Source of the DNA: DASYRM01 sp036004405
Lineage (GTDB): Bacteria > Acidobacteriota > Vicinamibacteria > Vicinamibacterales > UBA2999
Reading direction: 5' to 3'
DNA: 17,754 nt
Assembly (NCBI GenBank): GCA_036004405.1
Contig: DASYRM010000222.1
Span: 1 to 17,754, forward strand
Shown: positions 1 through 7,123 of the stretch, piece by piece
Position numbering within the stretch: the first letter of the stretch is position 1
Layout: every line of letters begins with the position of its first letter
Notes under the pieces: model-generated
The model's database searches: none
What the model was told of the DNA's origin: nothing
What the model saw: the letters and a program-made list of their open reading frames with translations, nothing else
Translations under genes and position numbers: made by a program

Positions 1-354
1 CTCAAGGGCAAGGTGGTGCTGCTCGACTTCTGGGCCACCTGGTGCACCGGCTGCAAGGTGGAGATCCCCTGGTTCATCGAGTTCGACAAGGCCTACCGCG
101 CCAAGGGGCTGGCGGCGGTTGGCGTGGCGATGGACGACGACGGCTTCAAGACCGTCGAGCCTTATCTCAAGACGCACCCGATCAGCTACCCGATCGTGGC
201 CGGCAACCTGGAGATGGCGAGCCCCTACGGTGTGGCCGCCCTGCCGGTGACGGTGCTCATCGATCGCACCGGCAAGGTGGCCGCCACGCACATCGGCGTG
301 GTCGATAAGAAGCAATTCGAGGCCGAGCTGAAGCAACTCCTCGCCGAGCGGTAA
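1..354 (+). CDS. TlpA/ResA-like thioredoxin-fold protein (3' part)
   Basis: This is the C-terminal 117 residues of a thioredoxin-fold oxidoreductase; the open frame enters from the left edge, so the true start is outside the window. The visible part begins in the first core strand (LKGKVVLLDFWATWC) and carries the active-site motif W-C-T-G-C-K. Further on, ALPVTVLIDRTGKV supplies the cis-proline loop and the following strand typical of TlpA, ResA and thiol:disulfide interchange proteins. These proteins usually act on periplasmic thiols, for example in cytochrome c maturation or disulfide reduction. The missing N-terminus should hold a signal peptide or anchor, or a larger DsbD-like membrane part, so the exact subfamily cannot be fixed. 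The stop (352-354) lies only 4 bases from the stop of the convergent methyltransferase gene. The family is clear; the substrate is not. Confidence 0.9.
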   Translation, partial: LKGKVVLLDFWATWCTGCKVEIPWFIEFDKAYRAKGLAAVGVAMDDDGFKTVEPYLKTHPISYPIVAGNLEMASPYGVAALPVTVLIDRTGKVAATHIGVVDKKQFEAELKQLLAER

Positions 355-358
355 CCTT

Positions 359-1105
359 TTACCGGCGCGTGGCGATGAACGTCGTCATGGCGTCGCCGCG
401 CGACCACGGCTCTACGGCGCGTACATCGTCGAAGCCGCTCGCCCTCAGCTGGTCGTGCAGCTCCGCAAACCGGTAGGCGCGATGGGACCCGCGCCGCACC
501 TCGGTGCGGCCGTTCCTCATGAACGTGTACTCGATCTCCAGCCGGCTGCGCGTGTGGTCGTAGTCGTTCTTCACGAGCAGATGCATCTCTCCGACCTTCC
601 ACCACCGGCGATCCTGGAGGTGTCCCAGCAGCTGCTCGAGCACCATCGGTGTCTCGAGCAGCAATCGTCCGCCCGGCTTGAGCGTGACGGCCACCGCGCG
701 CAGGAACGCCGCGTTGCCCGTGTCGTCGAGGTAGCCGAAGCTGTTGCCGACGCAGAAGGCGCCATCGAAGCGCTGCGGCCACGGCAGGTCGCGCATGTCG
801 CGCTGCTCCCACGTCACTGACGCCGCGGCGGGCGCCGCCGCCGCGTGGGCGAGGAACTCGCGCGACGAGTCCACACCGGTGACGCGGTAGCCGCGCGCCG
901 CCAGCGCCAGCGACACGCGTCCGCCGCCACACGGCACGTCGAGCATCTCCGCCCCGGCCGGCAGCGCCAGCGCCGCGGCAATCCGCTCCGCCTCCCGTTC
1001 GCTGTGTTCTGCCGGCACCGCCTCCAGCCACAGCTGGACCGAGAGGCCCTCGAAGAAGTCTTCCCACCAGTTGGCCGGTGCTTTCGCGCTGAATTGCATG
1101 CTCAT
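359..1105 (-). CDS. class I SAM-dependent methyltransferase
   Basis: A 248-residue Rossmann-fold methyltransferase. SAM-binding motif I is MLDVPCGGGR (residues 54-63), followed by GYRVTGVDSS, whose Asp (79) would hold the ribose. Motif II is around RDMRDLPWPQRFDGAFCVGNSFGYLDD, and a LKPGGRLLLE strand (from residue 142) matches the post-II motif. The C-terminal half (MHLLVKNDYDHTRSRLEIEYTF onward) resembles small-molecule methyltransferases of the Methyltransf_25/11 type. The frame can be opened at a TTG at 1123, but the ATG at 1105 has GGAG seven bases upstream and is preferred. The gene is convergent with the thioredoxin gene. A possible extended -10 (TGC-TACAGT, 1221-1226) lies upstream. 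The substrate cannot be predicted. Confidence 0.88.
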   Translation of the reverse strand: MSMQFSAKAPANWWEDFFEGLSVQLWLEAVPAEHSEREAERIAAALALPAGAEMLDVPCGGGRVSLALAARGYRVTGVDSSREFLAHAAAAPAAASVTWEQRDMRDLPWPQRFDGAFCVGNSFGYLDDTGNAAFLRAVAVTLKPGGRLLLETPMVLEQLLGHLQDRRWWKVGEMHLLVKNDYDHTRSRLEIEYTFMRNGRTEVRRGSHRAYRFAELHDQLRASGFDDVRAVEPWSRGDAMTTFIATRR

Positions 1106-1261
1106 GACAGATCTCCATCCCAACGTCCGCGTCGCGCGGACACACTTCGAGTGAGTTGTTGAAGAAAGGGACGGACCGGGCTAGCGGGTGGCGTTCGGAG
1201 TCAGCGGCAGTTCCGGCGCGACTGTAGCACAACCGACTTCGTGCAGCGCCGGGGCAGGCCG

Positions 1262-2794
1262 TTATCGCGTGGCTCCACGCGCCCGCAGCATCGAGGCAAT
1301 CGGCTGGTGTCCACGACGCTCGGCCCAGGCCAGCGCCGTCGCCCACGGCTCGTCATCCAGGAGAGCGACAGGGGCGCCACGCGACAGCAGGAACTCGACC
1401 ATCGTTGCTGTGTTGGCCCGCGCGGCCCAGGCGAGCGGCGTTGATCGATACTCGTCGTCGCGGGCCGTCATCGTGGCGCCCGCGTCGAGCAGAATGGCGG
1501 CACAGTCGGTCGTGTCCTGGGTGGCGGCATGGTGAAGGAGCGTCTGGTGCTGCCAGTTCATCTGGTCGGGGCTCATGCCGTGCGCGAGCAACATGCGAAG
1601 CGCGTCCGGTCGATTCAGATACCCCTGACAGCTGGTGTGGACCGCCGGCATGCGAAGTCCGGCGTCGAGCAGCCGTGCCAGGAGATCGGGCCGCTCGGCG
1701 CTCATCGTGAACGCCGCGCCGATTCTGAATTCGTCGGGCGGCGCCATCGCCATCTGCCTCAGGCGGTCGTCGTCGTGTTCGATCCAACTCGTGTCGTACG
1801 CCCCGAGATCGCCACCATGAGCCTCGAGGAGTGCGCGGATTTCCGGCGTGGCGGCAAACGCGACCGCATTTGAAGTGGAGTCGATGTCTTCGTTCGGATC
1901 GGCGCCGTGGTCGAGCAGCAGCTTGACCATCGCGAAGTTGCCCCTGCGCGCCGCCGAATGCACCGCCTCGGCCGGTTCCCATCGCGGGTTCGCCCCCCGC
2001 TCCAGCAGGAGCCGGGCGATTTCGTCGCGGCCGAATTCGACCGCCGCCGACAACGGGCGCCGCCGGTTCGGGCGCGTCTCGCTGATTCGGGAAGGGGCGT
2101 CATCGAGCATGTGCCGCACGCCGGCCAGATCGCCGAGCGCGGCCGCGATGGTGAGGTCGTAGGTCGCTCCGCGCGAGACGAGCAGCCGCACCATGTCGTC
2201 GTTGACGGATGGCCGACGTTCGCCCCAGATGCCGAAGTCGATCGCCTGCAGATCGTCCGGGTTCCGCGCGTGTATGTTCGCGCCGCGATCGAGCAGAAGA
2301 GTCACCACCTCACGGCTGCCGCCGACGACGGCACAGTGGAGCGGCGTGACGCCCCGGCGGGCGCCACGATTCACGAGCGTGGCGTCGGCGTCGAGGAAGG
2401 TCCGGACAACGTCGATCTCGCCCAGCGCGGCTGCGCGATGAATCAGGTGATCGGCGGATTGCGCCGCAACCCGTCCGCGGCGCTCTCGTTCCTGTTCGAG
2501 CATCCGCGCGATCGGCTCGTGACCGCGCTCTCTCGCCATCTCGATCAGGTTGCGATCATGCAACCCGTTCTGTTCGGGATCGGCGCCTGAGTGGAGCAGC
2601 AGGCGCACCGCGTCGGCGTGTCCTTCGCGCGCCGCAAAATGCACGGCAGGCGCGTACCAGTATTCCGCTCGAGCGAGACGCGGATCGTGCTGGAGCAGCC
2701 GCCGCAATGTCGCGACGTCGCCGGTCGAGGCGGCGACGATGGTGTCCCATGTGCCGCGGCCGTCCCCGGATTGCAGTTCGAAAGGCTTGATCAT
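1262..2794 (-). CDS. ankyrin-repeat protein
   Basis: A protein of about 510 residues made almost wholly of ankyrin repeats. Recognisable units include APAVHFAAREGHADAVRLLL, TPLHCAVVGGSREVVTLLL, AVHSAARRGNFAMVKLLL, TLLHHAATQDTTDCAAILL and TPLAWAARANTATMVEFLL, each followed by D/SRGA-type loops. Several intervening repeats are degenerate, such as DLTIAAALGDLAGVRHML. No signal peptide, membrane segment or enzymatic domain is visible, so it is probably a cytoplasmic protein-binding scaffold. The chosen ATG at 2794 (MIKPFELQSG) has GGGA six bases upstream. An ATG at 2851 would add 19 residues but lacks a well-placed ribosome binding site. It is divergent from the 133-aa hypothetical gene across 114 bp. 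The binding partner is unknown. Confidence 0.9.
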   Translation of the reverse strand: MIKPFELQSGDGRGTWDTIVAASTGDVATLRRLLQHDPRLARAEYWYAPAVHFAAREGHADAVRLLLHSGADPEQNGLHDRNLIEMARERGHEPIARMLEQERERRGRVAAQSADHLIHRAAALGEIDVVRTFLDADATLVNRGARRGVTPLHCAVVGGSREVVTLLLDRGANIHARNPDDLQAIDFGIWGERRPSVNDDMVRLLVSRGATYDLTIAAALGDLAGVRHMLDDAPSRISETRPNRRRPLSAAVEFGRDEIARLLLERGANPRWEPAEAVHSAARRGNFAMVKLLLDHGADPNEDIDSTSNAVAFAATPEIRALLEAHGGDLGAYDTSWIEHDDDRLRQMAMAPPDEFRIGAAFTMSAERPDLLARLLDAGLRMPAVHTSCQGYLNRPDALRMLLAHGMSPDQMNWQHQTLLHHAATQDTTDCAAILLDAGATMTARDDEYRSTPLAWAARANTATMVEFLLSRGAPVALLDDEPWATALAWAERRGHQPIASMLRARGATR

Positions 2795-2908
2795 GCGCGG
2801 TCCCGATATTGTCCACGCAGGACATCCATCGCGTATCACCCGGCACGACATCCAAACCCAGCCGCGCGCCGTAGTGGCAGGCAGGCGATCACGCCGGGGA
2901 GGATAGCG

Positions 2909-3310
2909 ATGCTCGGAGAGCTCATTTCAGAAGGTGTAGGCAAACGCGGCACGCGGAGGGTAGTGGCGGTGGATCCGCGGCTGCGTGTCGAGGTGTCGTT
3001 CGAGGCCCCGACGACGCTCCTCGGGCTCAACGGGCTGAACGTCGGGACCTACATGTCGTCGACGCGGTCAGATCAGACGCTCGAGGGCGAAGGGCGAGGT
3101 GTCTTTGCCTCGCCAGACGGCGAGATGGCCACGTGGAAGGGCGTCGGCAACGGCCGCTATCTGCCCGACGGCGCGGTGAGCTACCGCGGCGGATTGGCCT
3201 TCACTTCCAGCACGCCGAAGCTCTCGCGGCTCAACGCCGTGGCCGGCGTGTTCGAGTTCGAGGTCGCGGCCGACGGCACGACGCGCTCCCGTATCTGGGA
3301 GTGGAAGTAG
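2909..3310 (+). CDS. conserved hypothetical protein, 133 aa
   Basis: A 133-residue soluble protein, MLGELISEGVGKRG at the start and RSRIWEWK at the end. It has no signal peptide, membrane helix or catalytic motif that I can name. The pattern of short strands (RLRVEVSFEAP, GVFASPDGEMATWKGVGNGR, GVFEFEVAADG) suggests a compact beta-barrel or sandwich. I recall similar uncharacterised proteins of this length with MLGEL...GEMATWKG...RLN(G/A)VA.VFE.EV...WEWK, so I regard it as a conserved family without known function. The start is secure: ATG at 2909 follows GGAGG with a six-base spacer, although the frame is open upstream to 2591. Its stop is 28 bp from the stop of the convergent lipoprotein gene. 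Confidence 0.82.
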   Translation: MLGELISEGVGKRGTRRVVAVDPRLRVEVSFEAPTTLLGLNGLNVGTYMSSTRSDQTLEGEGRGVFASPDGEMATWKGVGNGRYLPDGAVSYRGGLAFTSSTPKLSRLNAVAGVFEFEVAADGTTRSRIWEWK

Positions 3311-3338
3311 GGCGCGATGTCGCCGCTGCCGCCGCTGC

Positions 3339-3791
3339 TCACCGTTTCGTCGCCGTCCACGAAACGCCGATCACGCTGCCGCAGCCCGCGAAATTTCGAA
3401 AGTTCACCGAGCCTTCGGCCGTTCTACCCAGCAGCAGGCCGTGGACCTCGGTCGCCTGGCCTTCGAACGGGTTGCCGGTGGCGTAGTGAAAATCGCGATA
3501 CGACGTGATGATGCTGGGACACGGGGCGGGAATGCATTCGACCGTCGGCTTGGTCGGGAGGCTGAGGCTGGAGAACGTCTGCGACCCCGAGCATCCGTTG
3601 AACTCGTGCCCGAGGGTGATGTTGGTGACCGTCTCGTCCGACGAGATCGTGAACGCGATCGGACGCCCCTGAGCGGTCGTCCCACTCCACTGGCCGCTGA
3701 GCCCGGTGCTCTGGGATGACGAGGGTCCCGTGGAAGGCTGGCATGCCACTGCGAGCATGCCCACCGCGATGGCAGCAGAACGGAGCGTCAA
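3339..3791 (-). CDS. small putative lipoprotein
   Basis: A 150-residue exported protein of unknown function. It begins with a short hydrophobic signal ending in LAVAC, with the candidate lipid-modified Cys at residue 17 followed by a Ser/Thr/Pro-rich linker (QPSTGPSSSQSTG). The remainder (LSGQWSGTTAQGRPIAFTISSDETVTNITLGHEF and so on) reads as a beta-rich domain opening with a 'G-W-G/T' pattern common in small lipocalin-like or META-like lipoproteins. Four further Cys residues could form disulfides. The start is uncertain: TTG at 3791 is the only one that gives a usable signal sequence, and no strong Shine-Dalgarno is present. It lies 19 bp downstream of the SnoaL-like gene and is probably the last gene of the five-gene leftward cluster. 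Confidence 0.72.
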   Translation of the reverse strand: MTLRSAAIAVGMLAVACQPSTGPSSSQSTGLSGQWSGTTAQGRPIAFTISSDETVTNITLGHEFNGCSGSQTFSSLSLPTKPTVECIPAPCPSIITSYRDFHYATGNPFEGQATEVHGLLLGRTAEGSVNFRNFAGCGSVIGVSWTATKR

Positions 3792-3810
3792 TCGTCGTCG
3801 GTCCGCGTTC

Positions 3811-4344
3811 TCAGCGGGCCGCGCCTGCGGCAGGGCGGCCGCCGCTCAGGAGCGCGAAGTGCGTGCGCTGCTTGAACCGCCAGCCTTGCGGCGTCTTCAC
3901 GTAGACGTCCTCGTAGTGCCCGTCGTACTGGATCTTGTTGGGGTCGCCGCCGAGGCCGATCATCAGCATGTCCACGGTGCCCTTGGCACCTTCGGGCGTG
4001 GCCTCGATGACGTGGTTCGGATAGAGGTGCCGCACCCCCTGCTGGATCCAGCCGACGTTCTTGCAGCCGCGCGAGCCGCCGCCCGACACTTCCGCCAGCT
4101 TCTCGCGTCCCTGGATGCCGGTGGTGGGCTTGCCGTTGATCGTGGGCAGAAAGACGCCGTCGGCGGTGTAGAGGTCCGCGTAGTCGTAGCCGTTGTTCGA
4201 GCAGCTGTCGATGAACTTCGCGTACTTCGCCACCAGCTGCTGGATCTCGATGTAGTCCATCGCGGTCAGCGTCATCGGTTTCTGCGCGAGCGCGGCGAGC
4301 GGGAGAGAAAGTGCCACGACGAGTCCCAAGAGGAGTGTGCGCAT
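3811..4344 (-). CDS. secreted SnoaL-like (NTF2-fold) protein
   Basis: A protein of 177 residues: a signal peptide (MRTLLLGLVVALSLPLAALA, about residues 1-20), then a SnoaL-like domain of the cone-shaped NTF2 fold. Family marks are YIEIQQLVAKYAKFID (first helices), YADLYTADGVF (the F/Y-x-x-D-G turn), GREKLAEV, a central HLYPNHVIEA strand and a terminal GWRFKQRTHFAL strand. Such domains act as small hydrolases, isomerases or ligand binders, and no specific reaction can be read here. It shares the layout and the KFKQRT/RFKQRT terminal strand with the gene at 7124-7708, so the cluster holds two paralogous SnoaL proteins around the PQQ dehydrogenase. The ATG at 4344 is chosen over an in-frame TTG at 4362 because it gives a standard signal peptide; the ribosome binding site is weak. 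Confidence 0.85.
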   Translation of the reverse strand: MRTLLLGLVVALSLPLAALAQKPMTLTAMDYIEIQQLVAKYAKFIDSCSNNGYDYADLYTADGVFLPTINGKPTTGIQGREKLAEVSGGGSRGCKNVGWIQQGVRHLYPNHVIEATPEGAKGTVDMLMIGLGGDPNKIQYDGHYEDVYVKTPQGWRFKQRTHFALLSGGRPAAGAAR

Positions 4345-4360
4345 GATGAAAGCTCTGGCC

Positions 4361-4377
4361 AAGGTCTAAGGTCTAAG
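4361..4377. repeat. short heptamer tandem repeat (AAGGTCT)
   Basis: The 37-bp gap between the SnoaL-like start (4344) and the stop of the upstream gene (4382) contains AAGGTCT twice head to tail (4361-4374), followed by a partial third AAGG. On the transcribed minus strand this reads as repeated AGACCTT just ahead of the SnoaL-like start. It may be a remnant of a dispersed intergenic heptamer array or a simple slippage product. No function is evident. Confidence 0.6.
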
Positions 4378-4381
4378 GCCC

Positions 4382-5257
4382 TCAAGGAACAGTAAGCGAG
4401 CTGCGGTCCACCTTCTCGAACTGGCCGACCATCAGCTCGCTGGCGTAGTTCATCTGCTGGCACTGGTACTCGAAGAGCTCGGTGCCGGCCTCCCACCGCA
4501 GGTTCATCTGCCCGGTCCACGGCGCCGTGTAGGCACCAGGGTCATCCACCGTCAGCTGATAGCGGATAGTGTTGAAGTCGGTGCGGGTGAACTTCTCGAT
4601 CGTGTGCATCTGGCTGGTGTGTGGCAGGCCGTCGCGGTCCATCCAGAAGCCTTCGTTGAAGCCGACGGTATCCACGACCATCGTGTCGTCCTCCCACCAG
4701 CCGATCGAATGGCCGTAGTACGTGGGTGTGAAGTCCTTCGGGTGCGAGCGGCCGTCCATGAACACCTCGCGGAAGGTGTGCGGCCCGCCGATATCGAACA
4801 CGAAAACGCGCTGCAGCTCGCGTAGCTCCACCATCTCGACGCCGTACGGCGTGAGGAACTGCCGCGCCACCCCCGACGGCTTGCAGCGCGTGTGCGGCTC
4901 GAGCTCGTTGCTGTTGCGATCCGCGAACAGGGCCTTGGCCCACGGCTGGAAGGGAATGTCCTTGAGCTGCAACGGATTCGGCACCACGGGCCCGGGCAGC
5001 CACACGCCCTTTTCCGTCGGCGTTGCGCCGCCGAGCAGCACGTGACCGTCGGTGCCGCGCGGGACCGCGCGCGGCGGGCCTGACGGGCGCCCGCGTCCTC
5101 GGGACGCGTTGGCGGCGCCGCCACGATCGCTCCGCCCTTCCGGCACGCCCACCTGCACGCTTGGCCGCTGCGGGTTGGCCTCTTCACGCTGTCCGAAGAT
5201 CAGCAACGGCCAGGCGAAGAGCAGCGCGGCGACGAGAAGACCAAGGGTTCGATGCAT
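4382..5257 (-). CDS. secreted DGRSHP-motif protein (family of unknown function), long form
   Basis: A 291-residue exported protein: signal peptide (MHRTLGLLVAALLFAWPLLIFG, about 1-22), then a low-complexity Arg/Gly/Pro linker to about residue 70, then a conserved domain. The domain holds RCKPSGVARQF (124-134), PYGVEMVELRELQRVFVFD (137-155), FMDGRSHP (166-173), GHSIGWWEDDTMVVDTVG (182-199), a Leu-Pro-His-Thr stretch, and a late EYQC. I recognise these as marks of a large uncharacterised family found in acidobacterial secretomes, with no assigned function. A second, shorter member lies at 9700-10518. The ATG at 5257 has GGGAG six bases upstream. A 9-bp hairpin (5269-5290) stands just before it, separating it from the PQQ dehydrogenase by 44 bp. 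Secretion with that enzyme suggests a periplasmic role, but this is inference. Confidence 0.85.
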   Translation of the reverse strand: MHRTLGLLVAALLFAWPLLIFGQREEANPQRPSVQVGVPEGRSDRGGAANASRGRGRPSGPPRAVPRGTDGHVLLGGATPTEKGVWLPGPVVPNPLQLKDIPFQPWAKALFADRNSNELEPHTRCKPSGVARQFLTPYGVEMVELRELQRVFVFDIGGPHTFREVFMDGRSHPKDFTPTYYGHSIGWWEDDTMVVDTVGFNEGFWMDRDGLPHTSQMHTIEKFTRTDFNTIRYQLTVDDPGAYTAPWTGQMNLRWEAGTELFEYQCQQMNYASELMVGQFEKVDRSSLTVP

Positions 5258-5268
5258 GCGTTTCTCCC

Positions 5269-5290
5269 AGGCGGACCCGCAGGTCCGCCT
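5269..5290. repeat. perfect 9-bp inverted repeat with 4-base loop
   Basis: AGGCGGACC (5269-5277) and GGTCCGCCT (5282-5290) are perfect inverted copies around CGCA. The hairpin lies in the 44-bp gap between the PQQ dehydrogenase stop and the downstream start, and ends four bases before the GGGAG ribosome binding site on the minus strand. No T-run follows, so it is not a classical terminator. It could be a REP-like element, an mRNA-stabilising 3' hairpin for the upstream gene, or a modulator of translation of the downstream gene. Confidence 0.75.
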
Positions 5291-5301
5291 CTACGTACGT
5301 T

Positions 5302-7113
5302 CTACCGCGTGCCGCTCGAGGACGGCAGCGTTCCCGTGGCGTCCACGGCAAAGACGAGCAGCTTCGGCGTGAACGGCGTGGGTTGGTTGCCCGGCCCCGC
5401 GTTACCGCCCGGAGCGGCCTGGCCGACGCCGCCCATCAGCGCCACGTACTGCTTGCCGTCCACACGATACGTGATGGGCGGCCCCATGCCGCTCCGCATG
5501 CCGGTGTCGATGTCGGCGAGCTTCTCGCCCTTGTCGGCGGTGTACGCCATCAGGTGACCGTTGCTCAGTACCTGAAACACGAGATTCGCCGCGGTGGTGA
5601 GCGCGCCGCCGCCGATGCCGCCACCGCCGGGCATGCGCCACCGCATCTGCCCGGCCACCGGATCCCACGCCACGAGTGCACCGCGACCGCCCGTGCCCTC
5701 GATCGGCGGCGGTCCAATTGCCGGCGGGGCGGGCGCGACCGGCGTTGGCGCCGGACGCACGGTGCCGGTCATGAACGCCGGCCGCGGATTGAACGGCGCC
5801 TCGACCGCATACGAGAACGTGTTGAGCGTGGATGTCGGGACGTAGGTGAGCCCCGTCATCGGATTGAACGCCATCGGCGACCAGTTGTGCGCGCCGCCGC
5901 CGCCCGGCGTCACGAGCGTGGCCGCGGCGCCGTAGTACGCCTCCTTGTTCACGATCGGCCGCCCGGTCTTCGGGTCGAGACCGCTCGCCCAGGTGACCTG
6001 TGAGAAGGGCGCCGCCGAGATGAACTGGCCGGTGACGCGATCGACCACGTAGAAGAACGCGTCCTTGTTGGCCTGCATGATGACTTTGCGCGTGCGCCCT
6101 CCGATCGGCAGGTCCGCCAGGATCAGATGCTGCACGCTGTCGAAGTCCCACGAGTCGCCGGGCACCACCTGGAAGTGCCACTTCAACTCGCCGCTGTCCA
6201 CGTCCACCGCCAGGATGGAGCAGACATACAGGTTGTCCATCCCCATGGACGTCCGCAGTTCCTGCGGCCAGGGCTCGGCGTTGCCGGTGCCCACGTACAC
6301 GAGATTGAGCTCGGGATCGAAGGCCGCGCCGTCCCACACCGCGCCGCCGCCGCCGTGCTTCCACCACTCCTTGTCCCACGTCGCCAGCGCCTTCTTCATC
6401 GCGGCGTTTTCCGGGGGGCGCGAGGGGTCGCCGGGGACGGTGTAGAAGCGCCAGGCGCGGCGCCCGGTGAGCGCATCGTAGGCGTCGAAGAAGCCGCGCG
6501 TGGGCCGGTCGCCGCCGCTGGCGCCGATGATCACCTTGCCCTTGGCGATCCGGGGCGCCATGGTCAGCGTGTAGTGGTCCTGCGGGAAGGCGACGCGCGA
6601 TTCCCACGCCACGCGGCCGGTGAGCGCATCGAGCGCCTGCAGCCGGCCGTCGATCACCGGCACGAAGAGCAGCCCCTGATAGAGCGCCAGCCCGCGGTTC
6701 ACCACGCCGCAGCAGATCTCGGGCCGCACCTCGGTCTTGTTGACCCACGGATCCCAGCGCCACTTTTCCTTGCCGGTGCGCGCGTCCACGGCGAACACGA
6801 CGCTCCAGTTGGTGATGCCGTAAATCGTGTTGTTCCACACCAGCGGCGTGGCTTCCTGGCCGCCGCCGCCCGCGCCCGTGTCGTAGGCCCAGGCGAGCCC
6901 GAGCCGCGCGACGTTCGACGCGTTGATGTCGGTGAGCGGGCTGAAGCGCGATTCCGACTGGTTCAGGCCGTACGAGAGCCACTCGTCGCCGGCGCCCGCC
7001 TTCCGCAACGCGGCGTCGTCCACCCGTGAGGCCTGCTGACCGGCGCGCAGCGACACCGGCCCGATCGCTGCAGCGACGGCGAGGATGAGAAGCGCCGAGC
7101 GGAAGCGAAGCAT
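5302..7113 (-). CDS. secreted PQQ-dependent dehydrogenase (quinoprotein, no haem domain)
   Basis: A 603-residue eight-bladed beta-propeller quinoprotein with a signal peptide (about residues 1-24). It should oxidise an alcohol or sugar in the periplasm with PQQ as cofactor. Blade motifs (ALDALTGRVAWE, AYDALTGRRAWRF, AVDVDSGELKWHF) repeat through it. Active-site marks are the vicinal C134-C135 (EICCG) that caps PQQ, N278 in GTGNAEPW, and catalytic D323 in GDSWDFDSV. The position that is Glu in methanol dehydrogenase is Asp here (G201-D202), and D325 lies two residues after the catalytic Asp, as in lanthanide-type enzymes. There is no CxxCH, so electrons must leave to a separate carrier. An Ala/Pro-rich insertion lies near 452-475. 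The ATG at 7113 has AAGGA seven bases upstream and is 10 bp after the SnoaL-like stop; upstream starts are rejected. Confidence 0.93.
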   Translation of the reverse strand: MLRFRSALLILAVAAAIGPVSLRAGQQASRVDDAALRKAGAGDEWLSYGLNQSESRFSPLTDINASNVARLGLAWAYDTGAGGGGQEATPLVWNNTIYGITNWSVVFAVDARTGKEKWRWDPWVNKTEVRPEICCGVVNRGLALYQGLLFVPVIDGRLQALDALTGRVAWESRVAFPQDHYTLTMAPRIAKGKVIIGASGGDRPTRGFFDAYDALTGRRAWRFYTVPGDPSRPPENAAMKKALATWDKEWWKHGGGGAVWDGAAFDPELNLVYVGTGNAEPWPQELRTSMGMDNLYVCSILAVDVDSGELKWHFQVVPGDSWDFDSVQHLILADLPIGGRTRKVIMQANKDAFFYVVDRVTGQFISAAPFSQVTWASGLDPKTGRPIVNKEAYYGAAATLVTPGGGGAHNWSPMAFNPMTGLTYVPTSTLNTFSYAVEAPFNPRPAFMTGTVRPAPTPVAPAPPAIGPPPIEGTGGRGALVAWDPVAGQMRWRMPGGGGIGGGALTTAANLVFQVLSNGHLMAYTADKGEKLADIDTGMRSGMGPPITYRVDGKQYVALMGGVGQAAPGGNAGPGNQPTPFTPKLLVFAVDATGTLPSSSGTR

Positions 7114-7123
7114 GCTGCTGTCC

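Noticed and set aside
225..1346. 373-codon minus-strand open frame across the methyltransferase
   Set aside because: It overlaps the thioredoxin, methyltransferase and ankyrin genes in another frame and its product is Arg/Ala/Gly-rich with no domain; a typical high-GC shadow frame.
3311..3338. Terminator hairpin between convergent genes at 3310 and 3339
   Set aside because: Only a weak four-base complementarity (GGCG/CGCC) can be found and there is no T-run on either strand.
5023..6003. 326-codon plus-strand open frame opposite the PQQ dehydrogenase
   Set aside because: Antisense to a well-supported gene; composition is Arg-rich and repetitive with no recognisable fold.
5402..6982. 526-codon minus-strand open frame inside the PQQ dehydrogenase
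   Set aside because: Same strand but shifted frame relative to a clear beta-propeller; low-complexity product.
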